Position numbers and translations under genes: made by a program. The notes beneath the pieces were generated by a model. That model ran no database searches. It saw only the letters and a list, made by a program, of their open reading frames with translations, and had not been told where the DNA came from. A DNA stretch of 32,307 nucleotides from Kiritimatiellia bacterium (lineage in GTDB: Bacteria; Verrucomicrobiota; Kiritimatiellia; RFP12; UBA1067): NCBI GenBank assembly GCA_028684935.1, contig JAQUEX010000006.1:1-32307 (forward strand), in the 5' to 3' direction. Shown in pieces: positions 1 to 8,710 of the stretch; position 1 is the first letter of the stretch; the number at the start of each line of letters is the position of its first letter.

Positions 1-48
1 ATCCATGAGGAACGGGCCGAATATGAGACCGACGACCGGCGGTTAGCG

Positions 49-90
49 GATTAGGATTACGATTAGGATTACGATTAAGATTACGAATAA
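49..90. repeat. Degenerate hexanucleotide array (GATTAG/GATTAC/GATTAA), 7 units
   Basis: Read directly: GATTAG GATTAC GATTAG GATTAC GATTAA GATTAC GAATAA. A related array is at 27276-27305. Confidence 0.9.
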
Positions 91-150
91 GCAGGGTATC
101 CACCAACAGAACTGCCATGCGCCCGCGGACGAGTCATCGGCTGGAGGCCA

Positions 151-219
151 GGGGCATGCGACTCGAGCGCGTGTTTTGAGCGGAGCGTCGGGGGCGCGGA
201 CGGGGCCGTCCGCGCCCCC
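151..219. repeat. Copy of a modular intergenic repeat ending in a GC-rich palindrome
   Basis: GGGGCATGCGACTCGAGCGCGTgTTtTGAgCG resembles 13546-13582 (GGGGCATGCGAGTCGAGCGCGTATTTGATGCG). It ends in gggggcgcggacgg-gg-ccgtccgcgccccc (190-219), a 14-bp inverted repeat. Confidence 0.8.
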
Positions 220-420
220 AGACGAGGGCTGCCGCCGGCCTCACAGCGTGGGTGTCCAGCCGCCCTGCACCTCGACCGCCTCGCCGTCGCCGGGCCAGGG
301 CGGCATCGTCACGGCGACTGCGCTGAGCGGTTCCGTGCCCCGTGTGCGGAACTGAAACCGCGTGCCCACCGGGATCGTGAGGCAGGAACCGGGTGCCAGC
401 GCCACCGTCTCGGCGCGGCA

Positions 421-1350
421 TCATGAAAATGTGGTGTCGACGCGCATGCGCCGGCCCTTGAGATGCAGGTTGGCGCCTGTGATGATGACCTTTTCGTCCT
501 CGCGCCGCAGATCCAGCGGCTCGCCCGCCCAGACCGCCCAGCCGCGCGCGGCGGCGCGCGCGTACAGGTGTTCCAACGTGTCGGAGAACCGCTCCTGGCC
601 ACGCCAGAACGGCAGCGGCCCGAGCCGGTAGATGAGCGGCGCGTGGGTGAGCGCTTTCACGGCGGTGCCAAAATCCTCAAAAGGCGGGTGCGGCGACCCG
701 TAAAAGCCTGCGAGATCAACCGACGCGGGCGCGTCCGGCCGTGCCGTCGCGGCCGGCGCGGGCGCGGTCAGCGCCGCATCGCCGAGCAGCTCTGCGCGGC
801 TGATGCCGCGTACGCCCAGAAGCAGTAGCGGATTCTTGGTGATCGCTTCGCCCAGCAGGTAGTAGATCGCGGCCAGATGTTTACAGGGATTGGCGTAATC
901 CGGACAGGAGCAGCGGCTCGTCAAATCATTCTCGCGTTGCGGAAAGAGCGGACAGCCGGCCGCGCGGAACAGCCCCTCCACCTCAAGCGGCAACTCGGCG
1001 ACCAGCAGGCGCGCCACCAGCATTGGCTGGGCGCGCAGGGCTGCGATCAGCCCTGCTTTGGCGTCCTCCGCAACGGTGCGGAAGCGGATGGAGCTGGCGT
1101 ACGGCTCCTTGTTGGCCCCCTGCACCTGAGCCGTGATCATGCCCGGCGCGATTTCGAGCTGGGACACCTGGCCGGAGACCGCGTAATTGCGGCCGCGCCC
1201 CAGGCGCGCCCCGAGTCGGAAGCGCTCGATGACCTCGGTCCAGCGCCGGCTCCACCAGGCGCGGAGCGGCCCGCTGTGTGCGTTCTGCGAGCGGATACCG
1301 CCCTTGACCGTCAAGGGGGTGCGCAGCGCGTATCGCTTTTTTTTGCTCAT
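421..1350 (-). CDS. SWIM zinc-finger domain protein
   Basis: 309 aa ORF. SWIM-type motif CSCPDYANPCKHLAAIYYLLGE (CxC...CxH). Overlaps the upstream SNF2 gene by 4 nt, consistent with translational coupling. Confidence 0.88.
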   Translation of the reverse strand: MSKKKRYALRTPLTVKGGIRSQNAHSGPLRAWWSRRWTEVIERFRLGARLGRGRNYAVSGQVSQLEIAPGMITAQVQGANKEPYASSIRFRTVAEDAKAGLIAALRAQPMLVARLLVAELPLEVEGLFRAAGCPLFPQRENDLTSRCSCPDYANPCKHLAAIYYLLGEAITKNPLLLLGVRGISRAELLGDAALTAPAPAATARPDAPASVDLAGFYGSPHPPFEDFGTAVKALTHAPLIYRLGPLPFWRGQERFSDTLEHLYARAAARGWAVWAGEPLDLRREDEKVIITGANLHLKGRRMRVDTTFS

Positions 1351-4300
1351 TCCCCCACCTCGTCGGCGATCACGGTTTCGGAGAGCCTCAGAATCTCATC
1401 CAGTTCAGCGTCGGAGAGTTCGGTCAGGAACGCCTCGCCGCTGGTAACGATTTCTGCGGCCAGGGCGCTCTTGTGCGCAATCATGTCGTCGATGCGCTCC
1501 TCCAGGGTGCCGCCGCAGAGAAACTTGTGGACCATCACGTCACGGGTCTGCCCGATACGGAAGGCGCGGTCGGTGGCCTGGTCCTCGACGGCGGGATTCC
1601 ACCAGCGGTCGTAGTGAAAGACGTGGCTCGCGCGGGTCAGGTTCAGGCCGGTGCCGCCGGCTTTGAGCGAGAGAACAAAGGCCAGAGGCTCGGCGCTCTC
1701 CTGAAAGGCCTGCACCATGCGGTCGCGTGCCTTGCGCGGGACGCCGCCGTGAAGAAACGGCATGTCGCGGTTGAAGGTTTCGCAGAGGCGCTGCTTCAGC
1801 AGCGCGCCCATCGCCGCGTATTGGGTGAAAACCAGCGCGCTCTCGCCGCGCTCGAAAATTTCCTCCAGCATCTCTTCGAGGCGCTGCAGTTTACCGGAAG
1901 GGCGCTCCATCGCCTGCGGCTGACCGAGGTAGTGCGCCGGATGGTTGCAGACCTGTTTGAGGCGGGTCAGCACGCCGAGAATCAGGCCGCGGCGCGCGAT
2001 CCCTTCGGCGTCGGCCGCGTCGCGGCGAAACTGCTCCAAGACTTCCTCGTAGAGGTGCGCCTGCTCGCGCGTGAGGGTGCAGGTGACGGTGCCCTCGCGT
2101 TTCTCCGGCAGGTCGGAGAGGATCTGCTTGTCGGTCTTGAGACGTCGCAGCAGAAACGGCGCGGTGATGCGCCGCAGCCGCGTTCGCGCGCCGGGATCGG
2201 TGCCGGATTGGATCGGCCGGAAGAACGCTTCTCGAAAGACCGCGCGCTTGCCCAGCAGGCCGGGGTTGAGAAAATCCATCAGCGACCAGAGGTCACCGAC
2301 GTGGTTTTCGACCGGCGTGCCGGTCAGCGCAATCCGGTAGTCGGCCTGCAGCGCGCGTGCGGCCTGGGCCTGGCGGGTATCGGGATTTTTGATGTTCTGC
2401 GCCTCGTCGAGCACGATGCCGGCCCAGCCGACTTTGCGCAGGTCGGCGTAATCGCGGTAGAGCAGATGGTAGCTGGTGAGCACGACATCCGCGCCCTTTG
2501 TCTCGCGCGCAAAGGAGTCGCCGTGCCAGCGTTGCGCGCCGTGATGGAGCATCATGCGCACGTCGGGCGCGAAGCGCTGGCACTCGCGCAGCCAGTTTCC
2601 GAGGACCGACATCGGGGCGACCAGCAGGACGGGGCGTCGTTCGCCGCGCGCTTTTTCGTGCAGCAGAAAAGCCAGCGTCTGGATCGTCTTGCCGAGGCCC
2701 ATGTCATCCGCCAGGCACGCACCGAAGCCCCAGGTGCGCAAGAATGCCAGCCAGCTAAACCCGCGTATCTGGTAAGGACGCAGCTCGCCGCGGAACGTGG
2801 CGGGCGGCGGCAGCAGGTCGAAGGCCTGTTCGCCGCGCAATCGTTTGAGAAACGGGTCGAGCCAGCCGCCGCCCCGGACGTCGGAGACCTCAAGTCCACT
2901 GCGTCCGGAGGTGCCCAGCGCCAGCCGCACGACCTCGAGCGCCGATTGCATGTCCGCCTGTTTGCGTTGCGAGACGCGCAGCGCCTCCTGAAGCTGGCGC
3001 ACATTGACCTGAATCCAGCGTCCCCGGAAGAAGACCAGCGGCGATTCAGAGGCCAGCAGCGCTTCCAGCTCCTCGCGAGAGACCGGCTGTCCGTCGAGGG
3101 TGACGGTCCAGCTCAGCGCCACCTTTTGATCCAGCGCCTGCGGGCCAGCGGCCGCGTCGGCGTGCGGCATCGCATCGACTTCCAGCGTGACGGCTTGGTG
3201 CGCGTGGCGGCTCCACCAGGGCGGCAGGCTGACACCGTAACCTGCCGCCTCCAGCAGCGGCGCCGAGTTGTTGAGAAAGGCGTGCGCCTCGTCGGACGCC
3301 AGTGCGCAGCCGAAACCGCGCGGGAGGAGCTCGGCTTTTGCCAACGGCGCAAAGAGCATGGCGGCCTGGCCCAGCGCGATCAACAGCGCCTCGTCGGCGC
3401 ACGCGAGCCACGGCGTCACACCGGTCTGTCGCACGCCGCTGAGGCGCACGTGCAGGAACCACGGCTGATCCGGTACGGGAGGTTCTTCCAGTTCAAAAAG
3501 CAGCGTCGTGTCACGCGCAGCGCGACTTTCGACCGGCCGGCGCCACAACGCGATCGTGTCGTGCAACGCGTCAAGCTCTTCGCTGGCCTCCCAGCGGATC
3601 ACCGGGTTGTCGCCGCGCAGCGCGGCAAACCAGGCATCGTGGGCGCTGTAGAATTTGCCGTGTTCGGCATGCGAGCGCGACAGCGTGGTCACCACGCTGA
3701 ACCGCACCAGGTGGTCGGTCAGCTCGCCAAGCATCTCGTCGGCACAGAGCAGCGGTTCCGTGCCCAGCGTGAGCAGCGGCGGCAGGCGCGCGGCCAGTGC
3801 CTCAAGCCGCTGCCGGTCTGTGGTGTCGAGTGACGCTTGCCAGCGCGCCTCGATGCACCCGTCGTCGCGTCGGGCGAGCGCGGGCAGGAATCTGCCGCGG
3901 GCCACGAGCGAACCTGCAAAACGGTAGAGATGAGAGAACGCGAGCAGGTCTTCGCCGGCGAACACGCCGTCGGCCAGACGTCGCTCCTGGCAGGCACCCA
4001 GAAAGGTGAAGGCCTGTTTCCATGTCAGGGAAGCGGCCGAGACCCTCCAGGTGTCCAGCGAAACCGGCGGCTCGCGGGGCGCAGCGTCAGGCATGAGAAA
4101 CGGTTGCGAGGGCATCGGGGACAGGCCGGCGGATGTCCGGAACGTCGGCAGGCGAAGATCATGCGCGGACATCTGAAGCTCTGCGGTGTCCCACAGAAAG
4201 CCTTTGAGGAGACGGCTGAGGGCTGCTGAACCGGCATCATAGGGCGAGACCCGCGTTTGCGTCTGTTTGCCCGCCTCAGGACACGGTACATGCTTGATGG

Positions 4301-4364
4301 CCGCTTGTTCGCCCCACACGTTCACATTGCGCTGGCGCCAGCTTATATGCAGAATCACGAGCAT
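1347..4364 (-). CDS. SNF2-family DEAD/DEAH helicase-like ATPase (COG0553 type)
   Basis: Motifs LADDMGLGKTIQTLAFL, LDEAQNIKNPDTRQ, ALTGTPVENHVGDLWSLMDFL, LSLKAGGTGLNLTRASHVFHYDRWWNPAVEDQATDRAFRIGQ. The N-terminal start is uncertain. Confidence 0.95.
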   Translation of the reverse strand: MLVILHISWRQRNVNVWGEQAAIKHVPCPEAGKQTQTRVSPYDAGSAALSRLLKGFLWDTAELQMSAHDLRLPTFRTSAGLSPMPSQPFLMPDAAPREPPVSLDTWRVSAASLTWKQAFTFLGACQERRLADGVFAGEDLLAFSHLYRFAGSLVARGRFLPALARRDDGCIEARWQASLDTTDRQRLEALAARLPPLLTLGTEPLLCADEMLGELTDHLVRFSVVTTLSRSHAEHGKFYSAHDAWFAALRGDNPVIRWEASEELDALHDTIALWRRPVESRAARDTTLLFELEEPPVPDQPWFLHVRLSGVRQTGVTPWLACADEALLIALGQAAMLFAPLAKAELLPRGFGCALASDEAHAFLNNSAPLLEAAGYGVSLPPWWSRHAHQAVTLEVDAMPHADAAAGPQALDQKVALSWTVTLDGQPVSREELEALLASESPLVFFRGRWIQVNVRQLQEALRVSQRKQADMQSALEVVRLALGTSGRSGLEVSDVRGGGWLDPFLKRLRGEQAFDLLPPPATFRGELRPYQIRGFSWLAFLRTWGFGACLADDMGLGKTIQTLAFLLHEKARGERRPVLLVAPMSVLGNWLRECQRFAPDVRMMLHHGAQRWHGDSFARETKGADVVLTSYHLLYRDYADLRKVGWAGIVLDEAQNIKNPDTRQAQAARALQADYRIALTGTPVENHVGDLWSLMDFLNPGLLGKRAVFREAFFRPIQSGTDPGARTRLRRITAPFLLRRLKTDKQILSDLPEKREGTVTCTLTREQAHLYEEVLEQFRRDAADAEGIARRGLILGVLTRLKQVCNHPAHYLGQPQAMERPSGKLQRLEEMLEEIFERGESALVFTQYAAMGALLKQRLCETFNRDMPFLHGGVPRKARDRMVQAFQESAEPLAFVLSLKAGGTGLNLTRASHVFHYDRWWNPAVEDQATDRAFRIGQTRDVMVHKFLCGGTLEERIDDMIAHKSALAAEIVTSGEAFLTELSDAELDEILRLSETVIADEVGE

Positions 4365-4497
4365 CCCATCGGTCTGTCCGACAACACGCCGAATCGCTGA
4401 CGGTCATGAGACGGTAGCAGATGCAGATAACATAGTGTGATTCCGCTTTGCAGTCAAGGAGCAAGCGATGACGCGGAAGCTGTCGGGGCAAGCCGGT

Positions 4498-5112
4498 TCA
4501 CCATCCCTGCGGCGCCGCGGGACGCGGCGGGCCGACGGGGCGGGCCGGTGCTGCGGGACGCGGCGGCGGTTGGCGCTGCCCGCCGTTAGGACCGGGATGC
4601 GGGCGCTCTTCCCGCTCGCGGCGCGCCATGCGCTCTTTCAGGCGGCGCCGCCCTTCGGCGGTGATCAGTTCGTGGGCCTTTTTGCGCTGCTCTTCGGTCA
4701 GGCTGTCGCGGATCACCACCAAAATCTGCGTAGACAGTTTGGCTTGCTCGGTGCGCATCGCGCCGATGCGTTCGATCAGTTTCATGATCGCTTCCGCCGA
4801 GGTGCCGGGTTCGGCTAATACCTTCTTCGCGATCTCGGCCTGCTGCAGAGCGGCTGCGTTGATCGCCTCATCCAGCTTCTTCAGACGCGCGTCAATCGCA
4901 TCCATTTCCTTTTTGAGCTTCTGGGCCTGTTCGGCCTGGATACCGACCTTCTCCATAAATTCGGGATTCATGATCTGCTTGCCGACCCAATTCCCGTAAT
5001 TCAGCGAACGCGACATGCGCGGCCGTTCGCGGTTTGCCGCCGCATCGGGCTGCTGCGCAAAAATCGTAGCCGTCACGAGCGCCAAAACGAATACGAAGCC
5101 GAGATTTTGCAT
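4498..5112 (-). CDS. Secreted helical protein, Spy/CpxP (LTxxQ)-like
   Basis: Signal peptide MQNLGFVFVLALVTATIFAQ, LTEEQRKKAHELI-type motif, and a Pro/Arg-rich C-terminus. Confidence 0.6.
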   Translation of the reverse strand: MQNLGFVFVLALVTATIFAQQPDAAANRERPRMSRSLNYGNWVGKQIMNPEFMEKVGIQAEQAQKLKKEMDAIDARLKKLDEAINAAALQQAEIAKKVLAEPGTSAEAIMKLIERIGAMRTEQAKLSTQILVVIRDSLTEEQRKKAHELITAEGRRRLKERMARREREERPHPGPNGGQRQPPPRPAAPARPVGPPRPAAPQGW

Positions 5113-5674
5113 GGGACTCTCCTTGATGTGAACGCGGTAACTGGGGATGAAAACGGCCTTCGATTCTGTTTTATTGTCAGTTGTTCATAATATTTATCAC
5201 CGGTGCTGGTGGTGGCGACAGCGAAATCCACACAAGAAACCCGGTTTTTTTTGCGGGAGCGCTCACATTTGGGCTCTTTAGCACGCATTCTAAAGGGGGC
5301 CCCCGCGATTGTGTGTTACCATTTGCGCGTTTTCCGAAGCGGTCTAATAGTTATAACTTGTTGAATTTAAGCATATTATAATTTTTATACGTTTCCTCTT
5401 TACAGGTTTTTCGTCAGCCCGGCATTTGCTGGTCCCCTGTTTACAACTTTTGAGACCGCTGTCTGCGCACCGATTGATTCGGCGGGCATCGTTGACATAA
5501 CTGCTTAAATTTGGCCGGGTTAGAGCAGTCAGACGGGGTTGTTCATAACCTGTTGACCGATTGATTATTCTTTCCCCTTGAACGGGGGGTGCAAATATGG
5601 TTCAACAGTACTGTTGCTGCGTGTTCTTCTTACCCCTTTTACTTTCTCTCAGGCGATCTGTTCTTGTGAGTCCT
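5113..5674. promoter_or_regulatory. Candidate oriC region upstream of dnaA
   Basis: AT-rich divergent intergenic region with DnaA-box-like TTATGAACA (revcomp of tgttcataa at 5182-5190 and 5540-5548), AACCTGTTGA, and an AT-rich stretch at about 5343-5407. Genes diverge from here. Confidence 0.55.
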
Positions 5675-7072
5675 ATGAATGCTCCCGAATTGTGGACGAA
5701 AGCGTGCGAACACCTCAAAAGTGTTCTCAACGGCGATGTTTATTCGCGCTGGATAGAGAATATTAAGCCCTCCTCCATCCATGAAAACCGGTTTATCCTT
5801 CACGTCGACAACGACTTCTGCCAAACCTGGCTCGAAAACAATTATCAGGATGTCATTGTCGAAGCGCTGCGGGCGGCCGGAGCCCCCCAGGATTTTTCGA
5901 TACGGTTCGATATCCAAGCTTGCGACTCGCCGGACGCGGAACCGTCTCCGCGAGACGGTGCTGCGGTCAAACCGGATACCAAACAGGTCCATGCCGCGAA
6001 GCGCCGGCATAAACCGGTCAGCAACGGCAACGGCAGCCCGCTGAACTCAAATTTTACGTTTGAAAATTTCGTCACCGGACCCTCCAACAGTTTCGCGCAT
6101 GCCGCAGCGCTGGGTGTCTCACAATCTCCAGGACGCGCCTACAATCCGCTTTTCATCTACGGACAGACGGGGATCGGCAAAACACACCTGATGCAGGCCG
6201 TCGGTCACCGCGTCCTGCAGTCGCCCGGCATGAGCGTGAGTTATGTTTCGACCGAAACTCTTCTCAACGAGTACATCGAGTCGCTGGCGAAGCAAACCAC
6301 CATGAATTTCCGCAATAAATACCGAAGCACGGATGTTCTGCTCGTGGACGATATCCAGTTCCTCGCAGGAAAAGAGCGGCTTCAGGAAGAATTTTTCCAT
6401 ACGTTCAATGTCTTGTACGACGCCCGCAAGCAGATCATCATGACCAGTGACCTGCCGCCGCGTGAATTATCCGGCCTTGAACCGCGGCTCGTTTCACGTT
6501 TTGAGTGGGGCTTGGTGACCGAGATTGAGTCACCTGATTTTGAGACGCGACTCGCGATTCTGCGTTACAAGCAGACGCTGACCAAAGTGGGCCTGCGCGA
6601 TGATGTTCTGACATTCATTGCCGACAACATCAAATCCAACGTGCGCAGCCTCGAAGGCGCTCTGACGCGCGCGGTGTCGTTCTCCTCGTTGAACCCGCAG
6701 ATGCAGATGACGCTGGAGGTGCTGCGAAATCTGCTCAAAGATCAACTCAATGACGAACGCCAGAAGGATCTCTCCTTCGATGACATTCAGCGCATGGTCG
6801 CCGATTACTTCGATTTGCGGCTGACGGACATGTCCAGCAAGCGACGTCCACGCTCGGTCGCCGCACCGCGCCAAATCGCCATGTTCCTCTGCCGTAAACT
6901 GACACGCTCGTCGCTGCCTGAAATCGCCAACTCGTTCGGCAAAACGCACGCCACCGTCATCCATGCCTGCAAAACCATTCAAGACCGTATCCAAGTCGAA
7001 GACGAACTGCGCAGTTCCGTACGGGAAATCACCCGAAAACTGGGTCGCGATCCTCTCGCCTTTCAAATCTAA
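5675..7072 (+). CDS. dnaA: Chromosomal replication initiator DnaA
   Basis: NSNFTFENFVTGPSNSFAHAAAL, FIYGQTGIGKTHLMQAVGH, LLVDDIQFLAGKERLQEEFFHTFNVL, and C-terminal RPRSVAAPRQIAMFLCRKLTRSSLPEIANSFGKTHATVIHA. The internal ATG at 5675 is preferred over the ORF start at 5597. Confidence 0.98.
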   Translation: MNAPELWTKACEHLKSVLNGDVYSRWIENIKPSSIHENRFILHVDNDFCQTWLENNYQDVIVEALRAAGAPQDFSIRFDIQACDSPDAEPSPRDGAAVKPDTKQVHAAKRRHKPVSNGNGSPLNSNFTFENFVTGPSNSFAHAAALGVSQSPGRAYNPLFIYGQTGIGKTHLMQAVGHRVLQSPGMSVSYVSTETLLNEYIESLAKQTTMNFRNKYRSTDVLLVDDIQFLAGKERLQEEFFHTFNVLYDARKQIIMTSDLPPRELSGLEPRLVSRFEWGLVTEIESPDFETRLAILRYKQTLTKVGLRDDVLTFIADNIKSNVRSLEGALTRAVSFSSLNPQMQMTLEVLRNLLKDQLNDERQKDLSFDDIQRMVADYFDLRLTDMSSKRRPRSVAAPRQIAMFLCRKLTRSSLPEIANSFGKTHATVIHACKTIQDRIQVEDELRSSVREITRKLGRDPLAFQI

Positions 7073-7385
7073 CCTCTTTACAACCTGTCAATAACATGAT
7101 GGTACCCCGTTCATCTTTTTTCAATTGCGGCCCACTTATCATCAAGGGCTTTCCCAACATCCGTTCTGCTGTGCATATCCAACGCGCTTATCAACAGGTT
7201 ACCAAGGGTGTAGACATTACACTTACTCTTTCTGATTCAACATGTTATGACCTTATTCACAGGATGCAGACGACCTAATATTACTTCTAATCATTCTTTA
7301 CTTTAATACCCCTAATCAGCTAAACTGGAGCCTTCATGTCTCGGAAAGCGGAAATCGTTGGGACAGTCTTAGAGGAGTGTAGGAA
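7073..7385. promoter_or_regulatory. dnaA-dnaN intergenic region with DnaA-box-like sites
   Basis: TTATTCACA at 7253-7261 (exact TTATNCACA), TTATCAACA at 7188-7196 (1 mismatch), and revcomp TTATTGACA at 7086-7094 (1 mismatch). Confidence 0.6.
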
Positions 7386-8480
7386 ATGAAGTTTTCCATT
7401 GTCCGGTCCAAGTTTCTCGATGGTTTGCAGAGAATTCAGAATGTGGTTTCTGGCAAAGGAACGTTGCAGATTCTTCAGAATGCGATGATTCAGGCTGAGG
7501 ACAATCGCCTCTGCATGACCACCACGGATCTCGATATTTCGGAGCGCTGCTATGTGGAGTGCGAGATTGAAGAAGCGGGCAGCACCACGCTGCCGATCCG
7601 CCGGCTGACCAGCATCATCCGCGAGTTGGATGAAGGCAAGATCATGATCGAGGTCAACGAGGACGACGTGGCGACCGTTCAGTCCGGGTCCTCGTACTTC
7701 AAGATCATCGGCATGTCGGTGCGCGATTTTCCGCCGGTGCCGGCTACGGAAGGCAAGTTCTGCTACCGCGTCGATCAAGGTGTGCTGCGCGAGATGTTGC
7801 GAAAAACCAGCTATGCGATCTCGCAGGACGAAACGCGCCGCGTGCTGAACGGCGTGCTGATGGCGTTCAAGGACAACAAGCTGACCATGGTGGCGACTGA
7901 CGGGCGCCGTCTGGCTCTGGTCGAGCATGAGATTGAGTTTCCGCCGGAGGCAGAAGCCGAATTGATCCTGCCCAATAAGGCCGTGAGCGAACTCATGCGC
8001 CTGCTCGGCAACGAAGGCGATCTCAAAGTGTACGCCCAGAAAAATCAGGCTGTTTTCGAGATCGGCACGACGATGGTGAGCAGCAAGCTGATAGACGGCG
8101 TTTACCCTAACTACCGACAGGTCATCCCGGGGGCGTGCGATGAACGCGTGGTGATCGAGCGTGAAGCGCTGCTGTCGGCGCTGCGTCGCGTGTCAGTCGT
8201 GACGACGGACAAGTCGAATGCCATGCGGCTGACGTTTTCTGCCAATCAGTTGACGATCAGCATCAACACGCCGGATGTCGGCGAAGGGCGCGACACCGTT
8301 CCCGTCAAGTATGCCGGCAAGGAGATCTCGATCATTTTCAATCCGGAGTACGTCATGGATCCGTTGAAGAACATCGATGACGATGAAGTGTTTCTGGAGA
8401 TGAACGACGGCCACAGTCCGGCGTTGCTGAAATGCAATGTGCCGTTCTTGTATGTCTTGATGCCGCTGCGCATCAGTTGA
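7386..8480 (+). CDS. dnaN: DNA polymerase III subunit beta (sliding clamp)
   Basis: 364 aa, starts MKFSIVRSKFLDGLQRIQNVV, ends ALLKCNVPFLYVLMPLRIS. Directly downstream of dnaA, preceded by gaggagtgtagga. Confidence 0.97.
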   Translation: MKFSIVRSKFLDGLQRIQNVVSGKGTLQILQNAMIQAEDNRLCMTTTDLDISERCYVECEIEEAGSTTLPIRRLTSIIRELDEGKIMIEVNEDDVATVQSGSSYFKIIGMSVRDFPPVPATEGKFCYRVDQGVLREMLRKTSYAISQDETRRVLNGVLMAFKDNKLTMVATDGRRLALVEHEIEFPPEAEAELILPNKAVSELMRLLGNEGDLKVYAQKNQAVFEIGTTMVSSKLIDGVYPNYRQVIPGACDERVVIEREALLSALRRVSVVTTDKSNAMRLTFSANQLTISINTPDVGEGRDTVPVKYAGKEISIIFNPEYVMDPLKNIDDDEVFLEMNDGHSPALLKCNVPFLYVLMPLRIS

Positions 8481-8561
8481 AAAAAGAGACAAAACGGAGT
8501 TGCTTTTACCGAGCCGGCTTAGGTATCATGCTCTCCACCTCTTTTTGAGGAAACGATTTTT

Positions 8562-8635
8562 TGCCTCATGGTGTAACGGTAGCACAGCAGTCTCTGGAAC
8601 TGCTTGTTTAGGTTCGAATCCTAATGAGGCAACCA
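8562..8635 (+). tRNA. tRNA-Gln (anticodon CTG), CCA encoded
   Basis: Acceptor TGCCTCA/TGAGGCA, anticodon arm GCAGT-CTCTGGA-ACTGC, T-arm TTAGG-TTCGAAT-CCTAA, 3' A-CCA. Confidence 0.93.
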
Positions 8636-8639
8636 TGTC

Positions 8640-8684
8640 AAACCCGAACAACCTCTTCTTGCGGTTTTTCGGGTTTATTTTTTT
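8640..8684 (+). terminator. Rho-independent terminator after the tRNA
   Basis: aaacccgaa (8640-8648) pairs with ttcgggttt (8668-8676), followed by a T-rich tract. Confidence 0.65.
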
Positions 8685-8710
8685 ATGCGGACGAATGAGG
8701 CGGACGAACG

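Noticed and set aside
49-90. Possible CRISPR-like array
   Set aside because: The unit is 6 bp and contiguous with no spacers, and there are no cas genes. This is a microsatellite-type array.
1473-3833. 786-aa plus-strand ORF antisense to the SNF2 gene
   Set aside because: High-GC mirror ORF; low-complexity composition with no recognisable motifs. The opposite strand has clear helicase motifs.
5296-5305. GGGGGCCCCC palindrome in the dnaA upstream region
   Set aside because: Too short and low-complexity to interpret alone.
7096-7278. 60-aa ORF in the dnaA-dnaN spacer
   Set aside because: Overlaps the DnaA-box-like sites, lacks a ribosome-binding site, and has no recognisable similarity.
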